From contig NZ_KB913029.1 of NCBI RefSeq assembly GCF_000384115.1, positions 5,059,057 through 5,123,056 on the forward strand: DNA of 64,000 nt, written 5' to 3'. The notes beneath the pieces are model-generated. The model saw nothing but the letters and a program-made list of their open reading frames with translations. It was not told the origin of the DNA and ran no database searches. Below, piece after piece: positions 43,514 to 53,247 of this stretch. Every line of letters begins with the position of its first letter. Within the stretch, counting starts at the first letter, position 1. Both the position numbers and the translations under genes were made by a program. The DNA is from Sporichthya polymorpha DSM 43042. Lineage in GTDB: Bacteria > Actinomycetota > Actinomycetes > Sporichthyales > Sporichthyaceae.

Positions 43514-44683
43514 ATGTCGCCAACCCGGGCGAGTGCCGTCCACGCCGAGCACGAGGCGACGGCCCGTCGGGTCGAGCAGGCGGCCGGCCAGATCTCCGCG
43601 GCCGCCGTGGACGCGATGAACGCGCAGCTCCCCTGGTACCGCGAGCTGCCGGCCGAGCGGCGGTCGCTGATCGGGCTGATCGTCACCGCCGGCCTGACGT
43701 CGTTCACGACGTGGCTGCGCGACCCCGCCGAGGGCGCGCAACTGCCCACCGACGTCTTCGCGGCCGCGCCGCCGGAGATGGCCCGCGCCGTGTCGCTGCC
43801 GCAGACCGTCGAGCTGGTCCGGCTCACCGTCGAGGTGCTGGAGAGCCAGGTCGGCGACCTCGCCGCCCCCGGCGAGGCGGACTGGCTGCGGACGGCGGTG
43901 CTCCGCTACTCGCGCGAGCTCGCGTTCGCCGCGGCGCAGGTCTACGCGACGGCTGCCGAGGCGCGCGGTGCGTGGGACGCCCGGCTCGAGGCGCTGATCG
44001 TCGACGCCGTCCTGCGCGGTGAGTCCGACGAGGCGCTGAACTCCCGCGCCGCCGCGGTGGGCTGGTCGCACCCGGGGCCGGTCACCGTCGTCGCCGGGCA
44101 CACGCCGGACGGCGACCCGGCCGACGTCGTGCGGGCCGTCCAGCGTGCGGCGCGGCACGCGGACCTCGACGTCCTCGTCGGGGTGCAGGGCGAGCGGCTG
44201 CTCGTGATCCTCGGCGGCGTCGGGGACCTCCGCGCCGCGGGCGGGGCGATCGTCGACCGCTTCGGCCCGGGGCCGGTCGTCGTGGGGCCGCTGGTGACGG
44301 ACCTCGCCGCCGCGACCGGGTCCGCCGCGGCCGCGCTGTCCGGGCTCCGCGCCGTCGCCGCCTGGCCCGCCGCCCCGCGGCCGGTCGAGGCCGACGACCT
44401 CCTCCCCGAGCGCGCCCTCGCCGGCGACGCCGCCGCCCGCCGCGCCCTGGTGGAGGACTTCTACGAACCGCTCGCGGCCGCGGGCTCGTCGATCCTCGAG
44501 ACCGTCAGCACCTTCCTCGAGCTCGCCGGGTCGCTGGAGGCCACCGCCCGCGCGCTGTTCGTCCACCCCAACACGGTCCGGTACCGGCTCCGCCGCGCCG
44601 CCGAGATCACCGGCGCCGTCCCCGGCACCGCCCGCGGCGCCTACGCCCTCCGCCTCGCCCTTACCCTCGGCCGCCTCCCTTGA
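43514..44683 (+). CDS. fasR: PucR-type regulator of the fatty-acid synthase operon (FasR-like)
   Basis: The 389-residue regulator has a C-terminal PucR-type helix-turn-helix (LEATARALFVHPNTVRYRLR RAAEITG as two runs) and a long N-terminal sensory part with WYRELPAERRSLIGLIVTAG. In Streptomyces the regulator of this type located upstream of fabD (FasR) activates the fabDHPF operon and is essential. The same gene order here supports that role. It ends 219 bp before fabD, with a strong terminator hairpin and three GGGGTGACACCCC-like palindromes in between. Confidence 0.85.
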   Translation: MSPTRASAVHAEHEATARRVEQAAGQISAAAVDAMNAQLPWYRELPAERRSLIGLIVTAGLTSFTTWLRDPAEGAQLPTDVFAAAPPEMARAVSLPQTVELVRLTVEVLESQVGDLAAPGEADWLRTAVLRYSRELAFAAAQVYATAAEARGAWDARLEALIVDAVLRGESDEALNSRAAAVGWSHPGPVTVVAGHTPDGDPADVVRAVQRAARHADLDVLVGVQGERLLVILGGVGDLRAAGGAIVDRFGPGPVVVGPLVTDLAAATGSAAAALSGLRAVAAWPAAPRPVEADDLLPERALAGDAAARRALVEDFYEPLAAAGSSILETVSTFLELAGSLEATARALFVHPNTVRYRLRRAAEITGAVPGTARGAYALRLALTLGRLP

Positions 44684-44735
44684 CCCGCCCCCCTGACCCG
44701 CCCCCGGCCGAAACAGTCAGCCCTGACGTCAAAAA

Positions 44736-44801
44736 GGGGTGACACCCCTTACTGCGGAGTAGGGGGTGACACCCCTTACTGCGGAGTAAGGGGTGTCACC
44801 C
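44736..44801. promoter_or_regulatory. Repeated GGGGTGACACCCC palindromes upstream of fabD
   Basis: A 26-bp unit starting GGGGTGACACCCC and ending TTACTGCGGAGTA occurs at 44736-44761 and 44763-44788. A third, inverted and shortened copy (GGGGTGTCACCC) follows at 44790-44801. Each unit is itself a 13-bp odd palindrome. The spacing start to start is 27 bp. They lie about 100-165 bp before the fabD start. They may be binding sites for the FasR-like regulator as well as parts of the terminator stem; inference only. Confidence 0.5.
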
Positions 44802-44806
44802 TTTTT
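44764..44806 (+). terminator. Strong intrinsic terminator between fasR and fabD
   Basis: GGGTGACACCCCTTACT (44764-44780) pairs perfectly with 44785-44801 across loop GCGG, followed by TTTTT at 44802-44806. This is one of the few hairpins in the window with a T-run. It would end the fasR transcript, so fabD should have its own promoter within the next 95 bp. Confidence 0.8.
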
Positions 44807-44901
44807 CGACCGCGGGTTGTAGGACGTGTACAAAGGCCCGCGAAGCGCGTTGGCCCCGGCCGCAGGGGCGCGCACCCGCCCGAAGAGCACAAGGTGGACC
44901 C

Positions 44902-45828
44902 ATGCTGGCGATCGTCGCCCCCGGTCAGGGGGCCCAGACCCCCGGCTTCCTCGAGCCCTGGCTCGAGCTCCCCGCGTTCGCCGCGCGGCTGGGTGCCTGG
45001 TCGGAGGTCGCGCAGATCGACCTGGTCGAGCTCGGCACCAAGGGTGACGCGGAGCAGATCAAGGACACTGCCGTCGCGCAGCCCCTGCTCGTCGCGGCCG
45101 GGCTGGCCTCGCTCGCCGAACTCCTCGGCACCCCGGCCGGCGCCGATCCCGTCGCGAGCGCCGCGGGCGTGCTCGCCGGTCACAGCGTCGGTGAGCTGAC
45201 CGCGACGGCCGCGGCGGGCGTCCTGCCGGCCGAGGCCGCGATGACGTTCGTCGCCGCGCGCGGGCGCGGGATGGCCGAGGCCTCCGCGGTCACGCCGACC
45301 GGCATGACGGCCGTCCTCGGCGGTGACCGGGACACGGTCCTCGCCAAGCTCGCCGAGCACGGGCTCACCCCCGCGAACGACAACGGCGCCGGCCAGATCG
45401 TGGCCGCCGGGACGCTGGAGCAGCTCGCCGCGCTCGCCGCGGACGGACCGGAGAAGGCGCGGCTGATCCCGCTGTCGGTCGCCGGGGCGTTCCACACGAC
45501 GCACATGGCGCCCGCGGTCGACCAGCTCGCGGCCCTCGCGGCGACGCTGACGCCCGCCGACCCGGTCACGAAGCTGCTCTCCAACGCCGACGGTTCGGCC
45601 GTGACCACCGGCGCCGAGGTGCTCGACCGCCTCGTCAAGCAGGTGAGTAACCCGGTGCGCTGGGACCTGTGCATGGAGTCGATGCTGAGCCTGAACGTGA
45701 CGGGCATCATCGAGCTTCTGCCTGGTGGGACGCTCGTCGGCCTCGCCAAGCGCGGCATGCGCGGCGTAGCGTCCGTAGCTGTGAAGACCCCGAACGATCT
45801 GGCCGCAGCCCGGGATCTGCTTCCGTGA
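44902..45828 (+). CDS. fabD: Malonyl-CoA:ACP transacylase
   Basis: The 308-residue enzyme loads malonyl groups from CoA onto the acyl carrier protein. The nucleophile Ser95 is in GHSVGE and His198 is in GAFHTTHM. GQGAQTPGFLEPW is the normal N-terminus and AAGGTGG precedes the ATG at 7-8 nt. It is the first gene of the FasII operon and overlaps fabH by 4 bp (GTGA), so it is coupled to it. Confidence 0.95.
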   Translation: MLAIVAPGQGAQTPGFLEPWLELPAFAARLGAWSEVAQIDLVELGTKGDAEQIKDTAVAQPLLVAAGLASLAELLGTPAGADPVASAAGVLAGHSVGELTATAAAGVLPAEAAMTFVAARGRGMAEASAVTPTGMTAVLGGDRDTVLAKLAEHGLTPANDNGAGQIVAAGTLEQLAALAADGPEKARLIPLSVAGAFHTTHMAPAVDQLAALAATLTPADPVTKLLSNADGSAVTTGAEVLDRLVKQVSNPVRWDLCMESMLSLNVTGIIELLPGGTLVGLAKRGMRGVASVAVKTPNDLAAARDLLP

Positions 45829-46823
45829 CGGGCGCGATCCGGCCGTCCACCGGCGCCGCGCACACCCGGCTCTACAGCGTCGGGGGCTACCGACCCGCGC
45901 GCCTGGTGACCAACGCCGAGATCTGCGAGCACATCGACTCGACCGACGAGTGGATCCGCACCCGCTCCGGCATCGCCACCCGGCGATTCGCCGCGCCCGA
46001 GGAGACCATCTCGGACATGTCGGTGGCCGCGGGCGGCAAGGCCATCGCCGCAGCGGGCATCGCACCCGAGCAGATCAGCGCCGTTCTGGTCGCGTCCTGT
46101 ACGACGATCGTGCAGATCCCCGCGGCCGGGCCGGAGGTCGCGCACCGCCTCGGCGCGACCAACGCCGCCGCCTTCGACGTCAACATCGCCTGCGCCGGTT
46201 TCTGTCACGGCGTCGCGCTCGGCTCGGACATGATCCGCGCCGGCAGCGCGGAGTACGTCCTCGTCATCGGCACCGAGAAGTTCAGCGACGTCGTCGACCC
46301 GACCGACCGCAGCATCGCGTTCATCTTCGGCGACGGGTCCGGCGCCGCGGTGATCGGTCCGTCCGACGTCCCCGGCATCGGCCCGGTCGTCTGGGGCGCG
46401 GACGGCAGCCAGGCCTCCGCGATCGAGATGAACGCCGACTGGGTCACCAAGGCCACCGCCGGCGAGCGCGCCTTCCTCCAGATGAACGGCCAGCAGGTCT
46501 TCCGCTGGGCCGCCTACGAGATGGCGCCCGTCGCGCGCCGCGCCGTCGAGGCCGCGGGGCTGACCTTCGAGGACATCGACGCGTTCATCCCCCACCAGGC
46601 CAACATGCGGATCACCGACGCGATGGTGCGGGCCCTCAAGCTGCCTTCGCACATCGCGATCGCCCGGGACATCGTCGACTCGGGCAACACCTCGGCGGCC
46701 TCGGTCCCCCTGGCGATGGAGACGATGCTCGAGCGCGGCGAGATCGCGAGCGGCGCCACTGCGCTGCTCGTCGGCTTCGGCGCCGGCCTGAGCTTCGCCG
46801 CCCAGGTGGTGACCATCCCCTGA
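45825..46823 (+). CDS. fabH: Beta-ketoacyl-ACP synthase III
   Basis: The 332-residue condensing enzyme starts fatty-acid synthesis from acyl-CoA and malonyl-ACP. The triad is Cys123 (NIACAGFCHG), His257 (IPHQANMR) and Asn288 (DSGNTSAAS). GTG at 45825 overlaps the fabD stop. In actinobacteria it often prefers branched starters, but the pocket cannot be judged by eye here. Confidence 0.95.
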   Translation: MTGAIRPSTGAAHTRLYSVGGYRPARLVTNAEICEHIDSTDEWIRTRSGIATRRFAAPEETISDMSVAAGGKAIAAAGIAPEQISAVLVASCTTIVQIPAAGPEVAHRLGATNAAAFDVNIACAGFCHGVALGSDMIRAGSAEYVLVIGTEKFSDVVDPTDRSIAFIFGDGSGAAVIGPSDVPGIGPVVWGADGSQASAIEMNADWVTKATAGERAFLQMNGQQVFRWAAYEMAPVARRAVEAAGLTFEDIDAFIPHQANMRITDAMVRALKLPSHIAIARDIVDSGNTSAASVPLAMETMLERGEIASGATALLVGFGAGLSFAAQVVTIP

Positions 46824-46928
46824 TCCGGTCACACCCCGGCCCGGCCCTACGCTGACCTGGTCGGCCGTGCCGGCACCGGTAGTTCCCCAAGCCCACCCGA
46901 TCACCGCAGAACGACAGGAGAGCACCGC

Positions 46929-47171
46929 ATGGCATCCGAGGACGAGATCATCGCCGGTCTGGGCGAGATCGTGAACGAGATCGTCGGCATCCCGGCGGAG
47001 GACGTCCAGCCGGACAAGGCCTTCATCGAGGACCTGGACATCGACTCGCTGTCGATGGTCGAGGTCGTCGTCGCGGCCGAGGAGCGCTTCGGCGTGAAGA
47101 TCCCGGACGACGAGGTCAAGAAGCTCGTGACGGTCGGCGACGCGGTGTCCTACATCGCGTCCAACGCCTGA
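46929..47171 (+). CDS. acpP: Acyl carrier protein
   Basis: The 80-residue acidic four-helix protein carries the growing chain on a phosphopantetheine attached to Ser40 in DIDSLSMVEV. Family length is normal. ACAGGAGAG lies 8-10 nt before the ATG. It lies between fabH and fabF, 105 bp and 48 bp away, with its own strong ribosome site as expected for a highly made protein. Confidence 0.96.
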   Translation: MASEDEIIAGLGEIVNEIVGIPAEDVQPDKAFIEDLDIDSLSMVEVVVAAEERFGVKIPDDEVKKLVTVGDAVSYIASNA

Positions 47172-47219
47172 TCGTCGTTCGCTGATCGGGTTCTGAGCCG
47201 GAGAGGGTGGAGAAAGCGC

Positions 47220-48461
<1,242 letters not shown>

Positions 48462-48476
48462 CCCTAGGGTCAGCTT

Positions 48477-49865
48477 GTGAGCGACCCGCGGGATCCGATC
48501 GACCGTCTCGCGCGGTTGCTCGACCCCGGGTCGATCGACCTGTGGTGGGACGGCGCGGAGAGCGGGTTCCGCGCCGCCAACGGGACCGTCGAGTCCTCCC
48601 CCGTCGTCGCCTTCGCGGCCGACCCGGCGCGCATGGGCGGCGCGATGGGGATCGAGGGGTCCGGGCTGATCGAGGCCGTGTACCGCAAAGCGACGGACCA
48701 TCAGATTCCGGTGATCGGGATCTGGCACTCCGGCGGGGCGCGTCTGACCGAGGGTGTCGCGGGCCTGCACGCCGTCGGGCGGATCTTCGCGGCGATGACG
48801 GCCGCGTCGGGGCGCGTCCCGCAGATCTCGCTCGTCCTCGGTCCCGCGGCCGGTGGCGCGGCCTACGGGCCGGCGCTGACCGACCTCGTCGTGCTCGGTC
48901 CCGACGGACGGGTCTTCGTCACCGGCCCCGACGTCGTCGCGACCGTCACCGGCGAGAACGCGGACATGGCGCTGCTCGGCGGCCCGGAGCCGCACGGGCG
49001 AACGTCCGGCGTCGTCCACGTCGTCGCGCCCGACGACGCCGCGGCCTTCACGGCCACCCGCACGCTGACCGCGCTGCTCGCCCGGCCCGGCCGGCTCGAC
49101 CTCGACGCGGTCAACGACACCGACCTCGCCGCCGGGCTGCCGACCGAGGCCCGCCAGGTCTACGACGTCCGCCCCTTGACGGAGCGTCTGCTCGACGCCG
49201 GGACCGCCGTCGAGCTACAGCCGGAGTGGGCACCGAACATCGTGACGACCCTGGGCCGGCTCGGCGGCCGCACCGTCGGCGTCGTCGCGAACAACCCGCA
49301 ACGACTCGGCGGCTGCCTGGACTGGCCGTCGGCCGAGAAGGCGGCGCGCTTCGTCCGGATGTGCGACGCGTTCGGGATCCCGCTGGCCGTCTTCGTCGAC
49401 ACCCCCGGCTACCTGCCCGGCGTCGGCCAGGAGTGGGACGGCGTCGTCCGCCGCGGCGCGAAGCTGCTGCACGTCTTCGCCGCGACCGCCGTCCCCCGCG
49501 TGACCGTCGTCCTGCGCAAGGCGTACGGCGGGGCCTACATCGCGATGAACTCCCGCTCGCTCGGTGCGACGCGCGTCTTCGCCTGGCCCGGCGCCGAGAT
49601 CGCCGTGATGGGTGCGGTGGCCGCGGTGCGGATCCTGCACCGGCGGGCCCTCGCCGCCGCCGACGAGGCCGAGCGCGCCGCTCTCGAGACGACCCTGGCC
49701 GCCCAGCACGCCCGCGACGAGGGCGGGGTCGACGCGGCTCTCGCGGCCGGGATCGTCGACGAGGTGATCGCTCCGGCGCGCACGCGCACCGCCGTCGCCC
49801 GGGCCCTCGCCGCTGCCCTCAGCGACCCTCCCGTCCGCGGCGCACACACGAACATGCCGCTGTGA
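48477..49865 (+). CDS. accD: Acyl-CoA carboxylase carboxyltransferase (beta) subunit
   Basis: The 462-residue carboxyltransferase moves CO2 from biotin to acetyl- or propionyl-CoA. Typical features are IWHSGGARLTEGVAG, LGPAAGGAAYGPAL, FVTGPDVVATVTGE in the N-half and VDTPGYLPGVGQEWDGVVRR then LRKAYGGAYIAMNSRSLGA in the C-half. The position after fabF recalls accD6 of mycobacteria. It is shorter at the N-terminus than standalone propionyl-CoA carboxylase subunits (usually 520-550). The stop is followed 5 nt later by the hairpin at 49871. Confidence 0.9.
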   Translation: MSDPRDPIDRLARLLDPGSIDLWWDGAESGFRAANGTVESSPVVAFAADPARMGGAMGIEGSGLIEAVYRKATDHQIPVIGIWHSGGARLTEGVAGLHAVGRIFAAMTAASGRVPQISLVLGPAAGGAAYGPALTDLVVLGPDGRVFVTGPDVVATVTGENADMALLGGPEPHGRTSGVVHVVAPDDAAAFTATRTLTALLARPGRLDLDAVNDTDLAAGLPTEARQVYDVRPLTERLLDAGTAVELQPEWAPNIVTTLGRLGGRTVGVVANNPQRLGGCLDWPSAEKAARFVRMCDAFGIPLAVFVDTPGYLPGVGQEWDGVVRRGAKLLHVFAATAVPRVTVVLRKAYGGAYIAMNSRSLGATRVFAWPGAEIAVMGAVAAVRILHRRALAAADEAERAALETTLAAQHARDEGGVDAALAAGIVDEVIAPARTRTAVARALAAALSDPPVRGAHTNMPL

Positions 49866-49870
49866 ACAGC

Positions 49871-49922
49871 CGTTGCGTCCGACGATGTGGTCGCTGTTGC
49901 AGCCACATCGTCGGACGCAACG
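49871..49922. terminator. 20-bp perfect hairpin between convergent genes (family member)
   Basis: CGTTGCGTCCGACGATGTGG (49871-49890) pairs perfectly with 49903-49922 across a 12-nt loop. It separates accD from the convergent DUF3145 gene. It shares the sequence from the stop codon onward with the hairpin at 20749, except for a 5-bp stem block that is changed on both arms. Confidence 0.7.
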
Positions 49923-49929
49923 AGGAGAT

Positions 49930-50430
49930 TCAGCCGACCTGGTGCAACCAGCGGACGGGGGCCCCGTCGCCGGCGTAGCGGAAGGGCTCGAGCTCGTCGT
50001 CCCAGGGCTGACCCAGCATCAGGTCGACCTCGTCGGCGAGGTCGCAGTCCTCGGTCTCCCGGGCGCGGTTCATCGCGGCGCGGAGCCGGTCCTCTCCGAT
50101 CATGATGTCCCCGTGGACGCCGATGACGGCGTGGAACATGCCCAGGCTCGGGGTGCAGCTGTAGCGGGCACCCTCGTGGCCGCCCACCGGCTCCTCGGTG
50201 ACCTCGTAGCGCAGCTGGTTCCAGCCACGCAGCGCGGAGGCCAAGGCGGCCGCTGTGCCGCGCTCCCCCTGCCAGGACAGCTCGGCTCGCCACTGCGACG
50301 GCGCGGCCGGTTGCGGCGTCCAGTCGAAGTTCACCGAGACGCCGAGAACTCCCGCCACGGCCCATTCGACGTGCGGGCACATGGCGGACTGAGCGGAGTG
50401 GATGTACAGCACTCCACGAGTGGTCGTCAC
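49930..50430 (-). CDS. DUF3145 protein
   Basis: The 166-residue soluble protein belongs to DUF3145, which is conserved in actinobacteria directly beside the FasII/accD cluster. Recognisable stretches are GVLYIHSAQSAMCPHVEWAV, WRAELSWQGERGTAAALASA and EVDLMLGQPWDDELEPFRY. The function is unknown; the constant linkage suggests a link to lipid synthesis. About 200 bp upstream (50431-50628) hold no gene. Confidence 0.88.
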   Translation of the reverse strand: MTTTRGVLYIHSAQSAMCPHVEWAVAGVLGVSVNFDWTPQPAAPSQWRAELSWQGERGTAAALASALRGWNQLRYEVTEEPVGGHEGARYSCTPSLGMFHAVIGVHGDIMIGEDRLRAAMNRARETEDCDLADEVDLMLGQPWDDELEPFRYAGDGAPVRWLHQVG

Positions 50431-50628
50431 GTGTTTCCTCCTGGCTGGACTCGGCTCGAGATACGCCTTCCCCTGCGGTCTCGACGTGCCAGTTCGGGAA
50501 GAACAGATGACGCCGATGTCATTTTGCCCGACATCGGGACCAAGATCGCAACTCCCCCGCGGCGTGTCGGCCGGCGGATGTCGCGAATTCCCAGGTGAGC
50601 GACCGAGTCAGCCCGGTGAAAAGGAGTA

Positions 50629-53247
50629 CTAGGCCGCCGCGTGCGAGCGGGGGCGGCGACCGCCGGGGAGCAGCGGCCGGGGGCCGTTGAGGTCCTCGTT
50701 GTAGCGGTCGAGCCAGGCCGGGAACTCGGCCGCGGGCATCGGGCGCGAGATGTGGTACCCCTGCGCCTGCCCGACGCCGAGCTCCTGGAGGCGGGCGAAG
50801 ACGTCCGAGTCCTCGACGCCCTCGGCGACGGTCTGCATGCCGATGTTGCGCGCGAGGTCGGCGACCGAGCGGACGATCGTGAGCACCCGCGGGTCGCTCT
50901 CGATCCGCGAGGTGAACTCGCGGTCGATCTTGATCTCGTTGACCGGGAGTCGGCGCAGGTACGCCAGGGACGAGTAGCCGGTGCCGAAGTCGTCGATGGA
51001 GAGCCGGACGCCGAGCGCGTTGAGGCGCACCAGCACGTCGATCGCCTGCGGGCTGTCCGCCATCAGGGACGTCTCGGTGATCTCGAGGGTCAGCAGGTGC
51101 GCGGGGACGTCGTGGCGGGCGAGCACCGACGAGACCGTCTCGGCGAACGAGGTGTCGCGCAGGCTGCGCGGCGAGACGTTGACGGCGACGCCGGCCTCGA
51201 TGCCGCGGCGCAGCCACGCCGAGCACGCCGAGAGCGAGGAGTCGAGCATCGCCTCGGTGAGCGGGCCGATCATGCCGTTGGCCTCGGCCACCGGGAGGAA
51301 CTCGGCCGGGCCGCGGATGCCGTCGACCGGGTGCCGCCAGCGCGCGAGGGCCTCGACGCCGACGATCGAGCCGTCGACCAGGGACGCCTTCGGCTGAACC
51401 CAGGCCTCGATGCCGCCGTCCTTGATGGCCGCGCGCAGTTCGCCGACCAGCGCCAGCCGGCTGGGGTTGGCCGCCTCCTGCAGACCCTCGTCGTAGAAGC
51501 GCACACCGCCGCCGTTGGCCTTGGCCGCGTACATCGCGACGTCCGCGCGCTTGAGCAGACCCGACACGTCCTCGCCGTGCAGCGGGGCCATCGCGACGCC
51601 GATCGAGGCGGAGACCTCGACCGAGACGCCGTCGAGCCGCATGGGCGCCGCCAGGGAGTCGACCATCGCCTGCGCCATCGACGCGGCCTCGGCCGGGCTC
51701 GCGACATCGGTGAGCAGAACGGCGAACTCGTCCCCACCGAGCCGGGCGACGAGCGCCCGCGTACCGGCCACCTCGACGAACTGGCGCGCGACGTCCCGGA
51801 GAAGTTGGTCGCCGTGCTGGTGGCCGAGGGTGTCGTTGACCTCCTTGAAGCCGTTGAGGTCGCTGATCATCACCGCGCAGCCGACCGACGTGCCGAGGCG
51901 GACGGCGGCGATCGCGGCGTCGAGTTCCTGCTGGAGCAGGTGACGGTTGGGCAGGCCGGTCAGGGTGTCGTGGTGCGCCTCGTGCGAAAGGCGGGCGATC
52001 AGCGAGCCGGACTTCAGCGCGACGCCGGCGTGGTTGGCGACGGTCTCCAGCAGGCGGACGTCACCGGCGTCGAAACCGCGGACCTCGCCGAGGCGGTTGC
52101 CGACCGAGAGCGTGCCGACGATGACGCCGTCCATGTGCAGCGGGACGACGATGGCCTCGCGCAGGCCGTGCTCGGCCAGGTACTCCTTCTCGGCGGCGTC
52201 CTTGGTCGTGCGCGCGAGCAGCACCGAGCGACGCTCGCGCCGGACGCGGGCGACCACGGGGTCGGCGTCGAAGGCGGCGAGGCCGACCTCGGCGACCCCG
52301 TCGCGCTGGACGCCGTCGGGGAGCAGACTCATGCGGGCCGGCGCCAGACCGCCCGGGAAGTCGAAGGACAGGAACTCGGCGCGGTCGCTGCGCAGCAGCT
52401 GACGGGCCTGGGCCAGGACCGAGCGCAGGACGGTGTCGACGTCGTGCGCGCCGGAGACGACCTCGGAGAAGTGGTACAGCTGCTCCAGGCTCTCGTGCCG
52501 CTCACGCAGCGACGCGTAGGCGCGGTAGCCGAGCAGCAGCAGCGCGCCGGCGGCCTCGACGAGGAACGCGCTGCGGACGTCGTACGTGACCGCGGTGGCG
52601 GCGACCAGGCCGACGGTGCCGACGGCGGCGGCCAGCGTGCCGGCGCTCGCGACCTCGCGGGCCATGCGGGAGATCTTGATGCGGCCCTCGTAGCAGGCGA
52701 TCGCCATCGTGGTGATCGTCGCGTCGAAGGAGCCGGCCGCGACCAGCGCCGCGAAGGCGGCGGCCCACGCCTCGGGGCCGGCCTCCTGGCCGTTGAAGGC
52801 CAGCGACCAGATCGTCAGGGCCAGCGCGCCGGAGGCGAAGACCAGGGCGGTGTTGAACGCGACCTTGATCGGGGCCTGGCGGCGGTGGAAGACGAAGATC
52901 AGCAGCGAGCCGACGACGCGGCCGATGAGCAGCCCCTCCGGGCCGGCCATGAACAGGCCGACGACCAGCGGGATCTCGGACAGCGAGACCGTCTGCGCCT
53001 CACGGCGGATCTGGATGTGCAGCACGACCATCTCGGCCACGCCGAACATCAGGACCATCGCCCACCAGGGCAGGTGGGTCGGACCGGGGGCCTTGTCCTC
53101 CAGCGCCGGCGACCAGACCAGCAGCGCGGTGCCGGTCGCGAGCAGGAACACGATGAGCCCGAGGATCCGGGTCCCGCGGGCCGTCAGCAGGGCGGCCAGA
53201 CCGCGACGGGAAGCCCCCCGCCGCTCCACTGCCCGCGTCCCTGTCAC
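50629..53247 (-). CDS. Membrane GAF-GGDEF-EAL cyclic-di-GMP enzyme
   Basis: The 872-residue protein has an N-terminal multi-span membrane region (residues ~30-250; SEIPLVVGLFMAGPEGLLIG is characteristic of a MASE-like sensor), a GAF domain (~275-430), a diguanylate cyclase with GGDEF (~502) and an EAL phosphodiesterase with VGVEALARWRHPVDG (~631) and DDFGTGYSSLAYLRR (~750). Both active sites look intact. GTG at 53247 has GGAGGAGA 8 nt upstream and overlaps the subtilase stop by 4 bp. The coupling suggests that the secreted protease and second-messenger signalling work in one process. Confidence 0.9.
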   Translation of the reverse strand: MTGTRAVERRGASRRGLAALLTARGTRILGLIVFLLATGTALLVWSPALEDKAPGPTHLPWWAMVLMFGVAEMVVLHIQIRREAQTVSLSEIPLVVGLFMAGPEGLLIGRVVGSLLIFVFHRRQAPIKVAFNTALVFASGALALTIWSLAFNGQEAGPEAWAAAFAALVAAGSFDATITTMAIACYEGRIKISRMAREVASAGTLAAAVGTVGLVAATAVTYDVRSAFLVEAAGALLLLGYRAYASLRERHESLEQLYHFSEVVSGAHDVDTVLRSVLAQARQLLRSDRAEFLSFDFPGGLAPARMSLLPDGVQRDGVAEVGLAAFDADPVVARVRRERRSVLLARTTKDAAEKEYLAEHGLREAIVVPLHMDGVIVGTLSVGNRLGEVRGFDAGDVRLLETVANHAGVALKSGSLIARLSHEAHHDTLTGLPNRHLLQQELDAAIAAVRLGTSVGCAVMISDLNGFKEVNDTLGHQHGDQLLRDVARQFVEVAGTRALVARLGGDEFAVLLTDVASPAEAASMAQAMVDSLAAPMRLDGVSVEVSASIGVAMAPLHGEDVSGLLKRADVAMYAAKANGGGVRFYDEGLQEAANPSRLALVGELRAAIKDGGIEAWVQPKASLVDGSIVGVEALARWRHPVDGIRGPAEFLPVAEANGMIGPLTEAMLDSSLSACSAWLRRGIEAGVAVNVSPRSLRDTSFAETVSSVLARHDVPAHLLTLEITETSLMADSPQAIDVLVRLNALGVRLSIDDFGTGYSSLAYLRRLPVNEIKIDREFTSRIESDPRVLTIVRSVADLARNIGMQTVAEGVEDSDVFARLQELGVGQAQGYHISRPMPAAEFPAWLDRYNEDLNGPRPLLPGGRRPRSHAAA

